Shown: positions 37,240 through 49,347 of the stretch, piece by piece
How the letters are laid out: every line of letters starts with the position of its first letter
Position numbering within the stretch: the stretch's first letter is position 1
From: Antedon bifida
Lineage: Eukaryota > Echinodermata > Crinoidea > Comatulida > Antedonidae
Length of the DNA stretch: 64,000 nucleotides
Direction of reading: 5' to 3'
Assembly: GCA_963402885.1 (NCBI GenBank)
Contig: OY727099.1
Coordinates: 26,927,001-26,991,000, forward strand
The notes under the pieces: model-generated
What the model saw: the letters and a program-made list of their open reading frames with translations, nothing else
What the model was told of the DNA's origin: nothing
Databases searched by the model: none
Program-made: the position numbers and the translations under genes

Positions 37240-37900
37240 GCTTTTATTAATTTATTTATTAAACATATTTAAGCAGGATAACATAATTCAGAAAAGAAAA
37301 GATCACAACATTTTCTGTTCTTCAATATGGTCCTGCAATGAAACAACAATAAAATAGAAAAAATATCAATCCGTAAATATAGAACGTTAATGATAATACG
37401 TGGGAGATACAATTATTTTTTTACTAAATGCTTTTTATAATTAATTTTAAAACTATTTACAGACAAACTTTCTTGACTTTTTACAGGGATCCTATTCCAA
37501 GCTTTTGCTCGTGCAATCTTTAGCGATCCGTTCATTAATATGCAATTTGGCATAGGTGGTATAGCATTCAGAGATTGGTCGTAAACCATTTCAATATCGT
37601 TGCACAGACGAGGAGGTGCAATACTATGTATACATTTGTACATAATACAAGCAAGAGCGTAGTCTCTACGTTCATTTAGCAATTTTCATTTATTTTGTTT
37701 AATAATAAAAATTCCTACGATTTTTTACAACTCGAGCGGCAGGTTTGTGTAAACTTAAAAGATTTTTAGTTTTTGGGACGTAGTTCCCCACACAGAGATA
37801 GCATAGTCCATATGCCTACAGGGCTGAATTACGCTGGTATATAGCATATTTAAAAGAGATTTGAAAAATGTCTGGGTTGAAACTAAAACAATTAAAACTA
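37240..37900 (-). mobile_element. LINE reverse-transcriptase C-terminal fragment
   Basis: The frame 37413-37682 encodes RRDYALACIMYKCIHSIAPP and ends AKAWNRIPVKSQESLSVNSF. This is the typical post-RT end of non-LTR elements (short-helix block, then K-x-WN-x-P-x-x-ES-S-x-x-SFK). It is cut off from any polymerase domain. It stands between MAO and the ApoL-like cluster. Confidence 0.65.
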
Positions 37901-38116
37901 TATATTAACTCATTGAAACTGATATCGAAATCTATTTATTAAATCTACCATGACGATATCTTTATAACAAAATAAACCAATGTTATCAAAAACGCCCTCG
38001 TAACAGTATCTAAGCTTTTATTCACTTAATTTCTATCACAAAAACAACCCATTACAAGTTTTCATTAATAGACTTACGCTATCATTTATGTGTTTAAATG
38101 GAATGTTTTCTTATAT

Positions 38117-40080
38117 TTAAAGATTTCCTGCAACCCTTGCATTGTTATGGTTTGCTACTTCCAGTAATACTTCAAGAAGTATTCCATCCACTGTCGGGAT
38201 TTGGTCTTCCAAGTCACTTGCTATGGCTCTGATCTCGTTTGCAGCTTTATCTGGAGAACCACTTTGAATCTCTTTGAAGCGGTTATAAATTGTAGCCCCA
38301 TCAGCAACCAAGTTAAGTACGCCCAGTAAAGCTTCTTTTCGATCATTGTTTGCTAGAGTTAAACATAATTTTTAAATTTTAAATATATCCATAGGCCTAT
38401 TTGAAACAACGAAGACGATAATACAAATGAGTTTATTTAATTGCTAAATAGACAATGCAGGTATTACCTCCATGAACAGATCGTGACTTAACTCATAATC
38501 AAACATTTTGTGATACATGCATCATGTAAAACACGTGTGATACTGTTTTACAGAATTTGCCTTCCTTGTTTTTTGTGTTCGACCAAATAAGTGAATGATT
38601 GAATGAATTCATGTATGAAAAGTACAAGGATTAGATAGAAGTTTGTTTTATTACTAAATTAAAGACTTTGTGTCTTGGCTTTTGTGTCTTGGCTTTTGTC
38701 TTTATCCGTATGCCTACATTTCAGATATATCTTTTGTGAGGTATTCAATATTTGTGTACCAGTGAGGGGAGCTAACATGTACTTACTTTTGCTCAGATAC
38801 TTATCAGTAAACCCGCCTACAAAGACCAATGATTTTACTATTTCTTTCACTGTGGAAAATTAAAATAACATATTATTTACCGCGGTGTTTGGGTTACGTT
38901 ACTAAACGCTTCAATGTATTACTTCCTTTAAATTGCAACTTCCTCTTTAGTGTTTATCCGGTACCAAAGGTTAAAACAGAAGTGGTAGCCCAAAAAATGA
39001 ATTTGTTTTATGCTTTGTTTATCAAATTACCTTTAGTGTTATCCTCGAACGCCGCTACATTCTGTCTTGTCATAAAAATATTCCCAATGTCTGGTAATAA
39101 AAAAAAAACAAAATCAAAATATTTAGTAAATTTGAAGACCATCCAAAATTCGTATTTAGTTAAAATTCTGCCCTCGTCACAAAAATATTGATAACTTCAA
39201 ACGATTGATAAAAACGCCACTTTTTTCCTCTCACCCAATCGTTCCTAAATCAAATGGAACTTCGTATTAATAGTTACCTAAGAATACTTGTGTGTGGTCA
39301 CCATGGGTTTCAAATCGTAAGATAGCTCTATCAAAGGAGGTAGACAAAGATATGAATCTCTCCAAACTTCTTCGGTATCTCTCCTTCAGATTACCAAGTC
39401 TGTGAAACGTTTGGTCATCTTCCATCACCCCAATCGCCTCTTGTGATCCCCTGCTTGAATTAAGATCAGCCCATGCGTCAGCAAAAACATCTGTAAGTTT
39501 TTCAGTAGCTCGCATTGCACCTCGAATGTAAGAACCGTCAACTGGTAGTTTGTAACCATAAAAGGTGCTCAACAAACACGCACAATCCACAACAAATGCC
39601 AAACAGTTTACAGTGACTTTGGCAATGTCGCTTTTGTGTCGTGACCTGTTTATTTCGTCTGCAATGTGTCGAAGACGTTGGACAAGTTCTGCTCTTCCTT
39701 GCGCCCATTGGTGTAAGTCGGTCTCTAACGCAAGTCTATCCTCTTTTAGTTGGTGCTCTGCCTTCTCAATTCGTCTTTGTTGAATCTTATACCAGATGAA
39801 ACCAATCAACGCTAAAACTGCAGGAAATCTGAAATGTATGTAATAAAATTAGTGGATACCTTTTGTTAGCTGCAGCTTTTCGTACGCGCGATAACTTTTA
39901 AACTGTTAGACATAGCAATATGTCAATAAAAAATACTTACGCCCAAGAAGGGGCATTCGTAACATAAATCATATGGGTTATAACAAATAATCCATAAACG
40001 CAACCGCCAATTTTATATCTCATGTTAATTTCCAGATGACGTTGTCGTTCACCAAATTCTTCTTCACGGTTTCGATCCAT
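38117..40080 (-). CDS. ApoL-like membrane protein, paralog A
   Basis: Five exons on the minus strand: 40080-39941, 39828-39278, 39090-39031, 38849-38787, 38352-38117. Splice sites and phases agree and give 349 aa. Residues 24-41 and 47-59 are hydrophobic and would form a hairpin in the membrane. There follows a charged, likely coiled-coil stretch (66-97), a helix LRHIADEINRSRHKSDIAKV (98-117) running into a hydrophobic helix, and a C-terminal segment with GSPDKAANEIRAIASDLE. The two last stretches resemble the apolipoprotein L pattern (LADKV-K-H-x-TIAxV and GAK-x-x-AEELKKVAQELEEKL). I take this as a divergent ApoL-family protein, perhaps acting in intracellular membranes; function unknown. 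It shares exon plan and intron phases with C. Confidence 0.75.
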
Positions 40081-40261
40081 TACTTGGTCACTTTTCCTGT
40101 AATTGTATATATTCTTCGTTAGGCTACTACTATTTTCAGAAGTTGAATTTTATTTCGAAGTTATAGCTTATTCGCCGTAGATCTATAGCGTTTAAGCAAG
40201 TTATTGTTACCATTTTTTTTAATCAATAAATGTATTATCAAGGCGACCATGGTGAATCCTG

Positions 40262-40748
40262 GACTAAAAAATACAGACGATTTTCGTGCTACGGAAGCTC
40301 TTGCAGAGAGAACAGTCGTGACCAACCGAGCGTAAAAAACAAAAATAACATAGCGTTTTCAGGGGATTTTAGGACACCATGTAACATGTTCTTAAAAGAT
40401 TGGCCTACATAACTGTATGATTAACCACTTAAAATCCTTCGAAAAAACACCACATTGTTATAAGCATATGCGGAAAGAAATGGTGGTGACAAACGCCTAC
40501 ACTGTGGTGTTTTTTTTCGATGGAATTTAAGTGGTGAAAACATTTTTTATAATTTTTTCAATCATACAGTTATTTAGTCCAATATTTTAAAAATATTTTA
40601 CAGTAATTTTTTTCTCACGATTTTTTAATTGGTGTCCTGAAATCCAATGAAAACGCTATGTTATTTTTTTTTTTACGCTCGGCTGGTCATGACTGTTGTC
40701 ATCTCTGCAAGATGGCTTCCGTAGCACAGAAATCGTCTATTTTTGGGC
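40262..40748. mobile_element. Foldback (long inverted repeat) element
   Basis: The arm at about 40262-40480 (CAGACGATTTTCGTGCTACG, CCGAGCGTAAAAAACAAA, TTTAAGTGGT-type words in reverse order) is repeated inverted at about 40490-40748 (GCTTCCGTAGCACAGAAATC, TTTTTTACGCTCGGCTGG). The centre is short. It would fold into one large hairpin. No coding capacity. Confidence 0.75.
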
Positions 40749-40819
40749 CTTTTTTGTATGGATTGTCACACCATAATATGTGCATAACATAATAGTGTAT
40801 TAATTATTATTATTATTTA

Positions 40820-41110
40820 GTAAGTAATAGTTCGATTCAAAACTGTGACTATAATATCTAAAATCTGCCGATGATGGCGCAATGGAAATTCCAAAAGTAT
40901 AAAAATAACCGTTCAAATAGGTTTGTACGCAAAATGGCCGTAATTTAATGAATATTTTTTTAGAAAAGTTGTTAAAGACTGTTCCTATAATTGAATTTGA
41001 ATACTAAAGATGGTAATTTATAATAGAGATATTGTTACTTCACACAAACCCCGGGCCCACCGGGTCGATCCTGGCATGAAAACATTGATTGGGGTGGCTA
41101 TTAGTAGGCC
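40820..41110 (+). repeat. Dispersed repeat, partner of 42395-42660
   Basis: AAAACTGTGACTATAATATC, GATGGCGCAATGG, AATATTTTTTTAGA and CCCCGGGCCCACCG occur in the same order here and at 42395-42660. Copies are diverged, with short indels. 41081-41200 and 42700-42760 also share ACCATAATATACACCTAATA words. No gene. Confidence 0.7.
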
Positions 41111-42987
41111 CCTAATATATAAGCTTAGTCACCATAATATACACCTAATATGCCTAATAAACTAGGCATATAATAAGGCTATCTAGGTTTGTTCAAAATT
41201 GTGCTGGTATTGAGAAACAAAATGATTAAACTTACCTGGCCTAGGTCTAAACCTTGTATTTGGTCTTGTTTTATGGGTGTGACTATAAAATCTAAATTGA
41301 AAATGTTTCTAAAAATATCGCAATGAAAATTCCAAGAGAGTGTATTATTACTATACTTCCGACATTAAAAAAAAAGTGTCTTAGGCGCACTACATCTTTG
41401 TGTATGAGTTTGTTGTAATATTTATGTCAGCCTCTCACAGCTGAGATCCGAAGTTCAATTCCTGCTGTCGACGCGATATGTTTATCTTTTTTTTAAAATT
41501 AAATTTTTTAAATGATATTTTATTATAATTTTCAAAAATATATTTTGCTTATGTCGTGAATACTTGACTCTTAACCTTATGGTCAAGTTCTTCAAGGTTC
41601 TCATCGAAACTGCGACATGTAAATAATGAAATATAGACAAATGTTCGTTTTTGTGGATTGTGACCTTGACCTTTGACACTTCCCCTTTAAAACTGAACTA
41701 CCCATATATTATAATGTATCATAAAATAATTAAAAGATATATTTTTTGATCTTTGTTTTTGTGCTAATTGATATAAATCCTTTATATTATATAGAAATTC
41801 TCGTAATATTAATAAGATTTTCCCTCGAATATATCTTTTTTTTTGGTGTTATGCATCTTGTTTAAATATTGCTGAGGATTGTTCTTTAAATTATTGTCAG
41901 CGTAGTCAGAGTTTGTCAATATTCGGATAAAGTGTGGTCTGTAGGCGGTAGCCCTAAATATTAAGAAATACTATTTTGTGGGATTTGACCTTTGACCTTT
42001 GACCTTACAGTGAGTTTGGTCCTATTGATATTATGAGTTAGTACGCTTACACCCAATCTCTGGTTTTGCGTCCTACCACCATATCAGTATCGTAATATTA
42101 AGTATATTATATGGCTATAGTGCAATAATAAAAGAAATGAGAAAGAAAGAATTAAAGTATTGCTCTTTTTTTTGTCGCACATAATGATGCAATTTATTAC
42201 TCATATTTAAACCAAACAAAAATATTTCCAAGACAATCCTAAACCACATCGATTTGTAGAATTAGCTCATATAGGAAAATAAACTGAATATGTGATAATA
42301 AATAGGTTTTAGAATTAGTTCAGATTTCATTTCGTTCTCTCAATTTGGTTTTAAATACAATTTTTTTTAAACAAAAGCTTATTTAATAGTTAAATTCAAA
42401 ACTGTGACTATAATATCTAAAATCTAATTGCCGATGGCGCAATGGTAATTGTAAAAGTATAAAAATAACAAAAAGGTTTGTCGGCACACTGGTTACAGCT
42501 TTACAATGGGCGTAATAATGAATATTTTTTTAGACAATTTGTTAATCACTGTTCCTTTAATTGAATTTGAATACTAGAGCTGGGAATTTATAGTAGATAT
42601 ATTTACTTCACACACACCCCGGGCCCACCGAATATACGGTCGACACTGGCCTGAAAAACATTGATTGGGCTATTTGTATACGGCCTTTGTATATCCTTAG
42701 TCACCATAATATACACCTAATATTGTATGCCTAATATATTTAGGCCTATAGGCTATTTAAAGCTAACTATTTTTACATTGGTATCAAAATTTACACTTCC
42801 ATCACCTTGATAGCAACAGTCAGTCAATATTGGTAGCGTATTAATACATAAAATGAGTTATATGTACTCCGTTGAAAGCCAAACTCTATTCTTTAAAATG
42901 TACAATTTTTACTACGACTATACAAGACTAACTTGAAAATAATTGTAATACTCCATGTCTATTTGCAAATTCCTCTTTTGAATATTT
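41111..42987. other. Gene-free stretch between ApoL-like A and the nested transposon
   Basis: AT-rich, no exon recognised. 41375-41480 has a weak tRNA-like head (GAAGTTCAATTCC as B-box). 41985-42005 contains a short GACCTTT tandem. 42395-42660 is the partner of the repeat at 40820. Confidence 0.45.
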
Positions 42988-43667
42988 ATTAGTCGCGTGA
43001 AAGCGACTCTATAGTTCACTATGTCGGTCGGTTGGTCTGTCTGTCTGTCTGTCGGTCTGTCTGTCGGTCCGGTATCACTATGCGTTTTATCGCTTTCTAA
43101 CCTTATCTTGATATCAGTTTAATCTAGCTAAGTCAATTTTTCACAGAATATTCCTTATGGCCAGGAATCGATGTGGTTATGTTTTCACGGTGCGCATTAA
43201 AAAATTACGCGGTCTACGCACGATTTAACGAAATCACGTTTGTAATCATATCTTCACAATCATGAATCACAATTAAATAAAATTTGGTACTCATAAATTT
43301 CAGGGCATAAATCATCATATGGCAATACAATTACGTGCGTAGCGCATGTAACGCATGCGTACGCGCGCTTAAAATTTTCAAAATTTATTTTCGATGAAAT
43401 AAGAGTACGTTTCAGGCAATTTTAAGCGTTTACAAAATTGCCATGAGTGCGCAGATTTTTGCGCGCGCACTGCGCGTTAAATGTTATTGCGCACTCTTTT
43501 TGCCCGATTTCTGTTTTCTTGACTTACTTTTCAACTCGAAATTACGTTATACGAGCACGTCAAAAGTGACAGGCTACGCACGTGTAAATTAAAAAAATAT
43601 AAATGTTTTTAAACATTTCAACATTTTTAAACATGTTCAGTAATTTCGGTCAGTATAGTTTACTATG

Positions 43668-45269
43668 GGCCTGTTTCTGCTGCATAAAAATAACCGGTTA
43701 AAATCGGTGTGAATAAATTAAAATCGGTGTGAATAAATTAACTCCATTTTCTTGCCAGCAGAAACAGGACACATTTTTGGTAACCGGTTAAAAGGCAGCG
43801 CAAAATAACCGGTTAAAAACACCAATTTAAATCGGTGTTAGAACGCCGTTTAACCGGTTATCGCTGAGCAATTCTTAGCTGCAACACGAAATAACGGTTA
43901 TTTGATTGACAGTTGTGACCCCGGGTCAGATACCGTCTCGTACCATGTGTGTTTTCCTCGTGGTTTTGACAGTCGAACGAAGAAGTGAACATGTATGTGG
44001 TTGAATGAAATCACAAGATATGTTATTCAGTTGTGGGGGGAAGAGAAAGTACGGTGAAGGATGGCAGGCAATAGAAAAGATTCACAGATATATAAGAACA
44101 TTTTTGCGAAAGTAAAAGAGGAATTCGGGGTGGAGTTCCGGACTACCCAAGCTAAACAATTTGAAGCGTTAATACACGCTCGCGAAGGATATGGTCCTAT
44201 AAATACCAAAACGGAAACAAAAGGGACTCAGAATGTTGCAAATACCTACCAAACGAGAATAGATAATGGTTAATTAATTATGAAAACCCAAATTTTATAG
44301 CAAAAATCGTCCGAATTTATGTTAAAAAACGATGAATTTAGCAACAAAAACTGAAACCAAACGAGCGTATTTATGGCACGCCCCTAGTGCCTTTAACAGG
44401 AGAACAATGAACAATCTTATTTTGATCGTTTTACATCATCATTTTTTATAAAAACATCACATCGACCGAAAACAAAGGTTATCAGAGCCTTTGTTAATAT
44501 ATTAAATATGATTTTATTAAGCATAGAAATGTGCTATTATTTATGTTAGTATATAAATATACGAAATAATGTTCAACACTCATTATTCTATTAAAGGCAC
44601 TATATGCGTGCGATATTCTATGACTTGGATACTCTCGTTTGATTTAAGTTTTTGCGGCTAAACTCATCGTTTTTAACATAAATTCGGACGATTTTTGCTA
44701 TAAAAGTTGGGTTTTCATAATTAATTAACAATTATATACTCTCGTTTGGTAGGTATTGCAACATTCTGAGTCTCGTTTTTGTTTCCGTTTGGTGTTTAGT
44801 AGGACCGCGCTCGCGAAAGACAACTGTCGTTCACGTGGGAAGGGCCGTATGACAATCGCCTTTTTGAGGAATTAGGCTAGATAATAATTATCCTAGGCGA
44901 TCGGGCGCTGCACGACCCTCCCCATGTTTATTGAAGGCGGCATGAGAATTAATTTTATTAGTGATGGTAAGTAGGCTTTACAAAAAACAAAACTTCTAGA
45001 CCTGGAGACAACATTTTATTATGTTGAGATGTTCGGCGATATCACACACGTGCGTACTGACGTCGATGTAAACAAACAGCCAACTTACTACTTCCGTCTG
45101 AGTGTATTGCATTTTGGGTAATGATGACGTTTTGCTCGACGACCACCCATAGATTTAACCGGTTATTTCGGAGCACAAATTGAGCAGAAACGCGGTCTTG
45201 TTATTGTTATCTATTTTTAATCTATTTTAAAATAACCGGTTAAATTGCGTTATGCAGCAGAAACAGACC
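43668..45269. mobile_element. DNA transposon with GGYCTGTTTCTGC termini and internal inverted repeat
   Basis: Ends GGCCTGTTTCTGCTGCATAA and (reverse) GGTCTGTTTCTGCTGCATAA; both are followed inward by TAACCGGTTA. Flanking CTATG at 43663-43667 and 45270-45274 is a 5-bp target duplication. The flanks joined together recreate the intact sequence seen at 43012-43030. A second inverted pair lies inside (about 44180-44375 and 44625-44822; shared AAAATCGTCCGAATTTATG). One short frame remains (see 44061). A TAT/GGG reading with a 3-bp duplication is also possible, which would suit PIF/Harbinger. Confidence 0.75.
44061..44273 (+). CDS. Short Myb/SANT-like frame inside the transposon
   Basis: 70 codons: after MAGNRKDSQ it reads IYKNIFAKVKEEFGVEF with a following TTQ and K/R. 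This resembles helices 2-3 of the Myb/SANT-like domains carried by Harbinger and other elements. The first helix with its tryptophan is absent, and the end runs into the internal inverted repeat. It may be a remnant of the element's DNA-binding protein, or chance. Confidence 0.3.
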   Translation: MAGNRKDSQIYKNIFAKVKEEFGVEFRTTQAKQFEALIHAREGYGPINTKTETKGTQNVANTYQTRIDNG

Positions 45270-45299
45270 CTATGTCGGTCGGTCTGTCTGTCGGTCTGT

Positions 45300-47598
45300 C
45301 TGTCGGTCCGGTATCACTATGCATTGTAGCACGCGACTTAATGGCTGTTGGCCTTGTTTTTTTCTCTCTTTTACAACTCTTACATTTTTACGATTTGCAA
45401 CATCCAATAATATTTCAAAAAGTATTTCGTCCACTGTTGGGATTTGCCCTTCCAATTTACTTGCTATTTTGTTTATCTTGTCGGCAGCCTTCTTCAGAGA
45501 ACCATTTTGAATTGCTTTGAAGAGTTCATGAATTGGTGTCGTATCTTTACCAAACATCTCTAGTACATTCAGCAAAACTTCCTTTCAATCACGAACAGAA
45601 TAAAACAATAATAATCACTTTTTCATAAGTACGTTTTTTTTAAATCAATTTTTATCGTCATTTTATTGCCATCGACATATTTTAACTAATTGTATTTTTA
45701 AAAATGTATATGAATGTAAATGTGGTTTCTTTTTAACATCAAAATAATCTTAGCCTATGTATATACTGTTTAAAAGAGATGTATTTTTTTTAGCAATATA
45801 CCTTATAAATAAGAGAAATATATAAATGTGCATATATATATAATATTATATTTATAACTGTCAGAGAACTATAATAAAAGTGGGACGAACCCACACAAGA
45901 CAAAAAAAAAACATCTCTAGTACATTCAGCAAAACTTCCTTTCAATCTTTGAAAGAATTTGAATAATTGAACATAAATTTCGTATCAATATGCAACAAGC
46001 TGGCTGAGGTTTTCTACATAAATATTCTGTCCCGAGATATTACTGTAAATTGTAATAATAACAGCCATGATGGTTTGTCTGTGGCAAAATTGTTTCTGTT
46101 TGTCAAAATTAATTCTGAGTGTAATTTCGGTAATTAGTTGATTAACGTTGTACTGTACGTATTAATTGGGATAACTTTCATGTTAACATTTTTCTTCAAT
46201 TATAATAATATTACAAAAAATACTGTACATTGTATTGTATTATCTTATGTAAATTTTGAATTTTAGAGTGATTAATTACCTGTATTCTTACGGCCATTGA
46301 ATACACTTATTTTCTGTCTCACCATAAAGATAGTCCTAATCTCTTTGAAAAAAATAAACATATAAATTAACAAATATAATCTCTAACTTTTTAACAAAGA
46401 ATTAAACAAAACACGTTTCATTCGTCCAAGACGACAACATTATGAGATCGGTCAGATTTAAGGGGTAAATTTAGAAAGCATGCTGTTTACGTTTATAGCC
46501 AGAAATATTCATAATAAAGAGTGATTATAGTTGGACGTAATACGATATTTGGTGGATTGTACCTATAGGTATACAAAATTAACTAAAAATCGTCATAGGT
46601 GCCGACGGCAACTGTTGCTTACACAAGCAGCACTGCACAGAGGTCCGACAAATACTTTTACATCAAGATGTAACCAATTATTAGAAATGTACTTTTTTAG
46701 CATCTGAATAATATCTCATCAAATATCATAAATCTCTGTGTAAATATAAGGATGAAATATACTTATACCCAAGATAACCTGTGTATCGTTGCCATTAGTT
46801 TCAAACCGCAAGATCACTTCATCAAGCATGCTGGATAAAGCTATGTAATTTTCTAAACTACGTCGGTATTTCGCCTTCTGTTTTCCAAATAGGTTAAATA
46901 TATTCTCAAGCTCCATGGGCCTAAACGCATTTTTAGATTCCCCTGTTAAATTAGTTAGGGTCGAGTAAACAACACGATCAGCAATTTTGTCACATCCATG
47001 CAGTACACCTCGAATGAATGATCAATTAGAAGTTTGTAGCCATAAAAATAAATCAACGTACATGCACAATCACCAACAAACGATAAACAGGCCACAGCTT
47101 TTTTCCCAAACTCACTTTTCAGTGTTATTCGGTTTAGTTCAACATTAAATTGTTTAAGACGCACGGAAATCGCCTCTCTTCCCTTTTTCGTCAATTTAGT
47201 TAACTCTTTCTCCAACACAAGTCTATCCTTTCCAATTGATGCTTTGCTTTTTTCAATCGATATTGCTGAACAATGACACACATCGACACACATACTACCG
47301 ACATACATACTGAAAACAAACTGGAAAATATTAATATAATTAGTGAACTTAGTGAATATCCAAACAAAAAAGATTTTTTTATAGAGACCTGCATGATGTT
47401 GGCCGACTCAGTAGTTCGTGATTTTATAACAAATGAGAAATAAATAACTTCTTTTACTTACGCCCAAGTAGTGAAAGTGAGCATAATATAATATGCATTG
47501 ACTACAACAAATACGTAAATGCAGCAGGCTATTTCATTTTTTATTTTCATTTTGCCTTGGCGTTCATCGTCACGTCTATCTTCACGGTTATCAGCCAT
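45300..47598 (-). pseudogene. ApoL-like paralog B, broken
   Basis: Recognisable exons: 47598-47462 (MADNREDRRDDERQGK and a hydrophobic helix), 47320-46769 (core), about 46340-46280 (IRTIFMVRQ) and about 45590-45300 (C-terminal GQIPTVDEIL segment). The core exon is split over frames in two places, the last exon has a stop at its start, exon 4 is not found, and the C-terminus runs into transposon sequence at 45300. A short duplicate of the last exon's start lies at 45912-45950. The exon plan is the same as in A and C, so it was once a functional gene. Confidence 0.75.
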
Positions 47599-49347
47599 GT
47601 TACTGTCCACTTTTATAGAAATATTAATCCTACGGAATTGTGAGATAAATATTATTTGGTTTACAAGACAACGACTAATAATGATGGCAATACCAGCTCT
47701 GGTTTACTTTGTCTTTTAATTGAAAGTTTTTGTAGTGAACGCTGACAAAGAATTTTTAAATAGGCTACTGACCGAAAAAAATCAGAGCGTAGTATATGTC
47801 TCTATTAACATTAACAATTATATTGCGATCGTTATTTATTCGTGCTTAGCACATTTGCTGTGCACTTTTCTCTCGCATTTGTGATACTCTATTGAAGACA
47901 ACGAAATGCAACAACGGTAGCTGAGTTTAGTTTAAAGAAGTCTAGTAGCCTATTAAAACATGCTACAAATACGAATTATTAACTTACCTATCTACGTTGG
48001 ATCTATTGCGCTTATTGAGCATCGATGGGAGTGACGATCTTATAAGTGATGTGTTTTTGTAATGACAAGATGAAAATTCCAAGAATATGGCCTAAAAAGT
48101 AGGCTAGTACACAATGACAATATTTTCAAAATAAATACAGATAAAAGGGTTGGACTGTTATGCAGCAGATAATGCGATCAAAGTGTGAGGAGTGTAATTG
48201 AATAGACAAGTTTAAAATTTCAGTATTAGTAAACTTCTGTATTGTTCTTCATATACATGCACATTAGAGAGTACTAATAATAATATTAATAATAATATTT
48301 ATTTATTTCCATACAATTTAAAAACAAAATATACAGAGTATTTATGACAACAACTATAGATTACGTATGCAAATAAGTATAGGCCTAGTTAGACACATTT
48401 ACGTAATAAATGAGATGGTGGGAAATGAGATGGTGGGAAAGAAGGGACGTTGCAGGCCACGCATGATAAAAGAACTTCAATATATACTTAAAGTTGTATT
48501 CAATCTTTTATCATGGCGGTAAATTAGGCATAAAATAGAAAAAATTAAGGAATAAGCAGAATATGGTTTGACAATTAAATCTAATAATATTTATAATATA
48601 TTACCTAATAATAATTACAAATCTAATAACTTCACAGGAGAAACAATTTACTTTTACTTATGGTATTCTTTAAATTAAATTTATATTTTTCTTTAAAATT
48701 AATTATAAAGTACAGCAGTACTGCCGATGGACTTCTTTCCGGTAAGTCAGGTCCTTTATTTGATATTCCTCTTTGTCATAGGGCCTATACATTTTGATTT
48801 TTTGTTTGAATATAAATACATTATGTCTGTTACTCGTATCATGTGTGCAATGTTTAGAGATGTTGTGCTTAAAAAGGGAAATTAAAATTGGATGGCAATT
48901 TATTTTATGAAAACTGAAGTACATTGTTTATATTATAAATCATAGTAAGAGAACTTGTTTTTACAAAGATGGGTAAAGATGGATGATAGGCTTTTATATG
49001 GAGAGCAATATATGTTAGAATAAAATTACAAAAGATGGACACAAACTAGAAAAAGACAAATTATTTGCTGAAATGGAAATTTTTCTACTAGGCAAATACA
49101 AATGGTATTTCATATAGTGCGTTGTGGTGAATTTATTGTCTTACTATTATTACCGGCAATAAAACTATACATTAGGCCTATATTGATACGTGGTGATATT
49201 GAACAAATCGCAATTCATTATTTGTCACTATACTTTAAATTGTACAATTTGAATTGTATTTATATTAGACCAAATTGATAAAAAAAAAATACACTTTTGG
49301 TATACCCTGTTACATTACTGTGTTGAAATAAAATTTTTTCTTACAAA
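47599..49347. other. Spacer between ApoL-like B and C
   Basis: No host exon seen. 48270-48950 may be the decayed end of a LINE: an (AATAAT)n start, TTTATTTATTTCCATACAAT, and a minus-strand frame (48703-48924) with LFKHNISKHCTHDTSNRH. Support is weak. Confidence 0.35.

Larger units (their letters stand above)
42988..45341. mobile_element. Outer transposon-like unit with GTCGCGTG termini
   Basis: The left end TTAGTCGCGTG and right end CACGCGACTTAA are inverted. Both sides hold the same ACTATGTCGGTCGG, CTGTCTGTC and GGTCCGGTATCACTATGC words, on the left at 43017-43085 and on the right at 45271-45322. It is interrupted by a second element (43668-45269). Confidence 0.5.

Noticed and set aside
43030-43075. 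CTGTCTGTC repeats considered as a CRISPR-like array
   Set aside because: Simple 4-bp slippage repeat without spacers, in a eukaryotic transposon-like unit.
48270-48950. LINE end with a 73-codon frame
   Set aside because: Only a vague resemblance to post-RT tails; not strong enough for its own feature.
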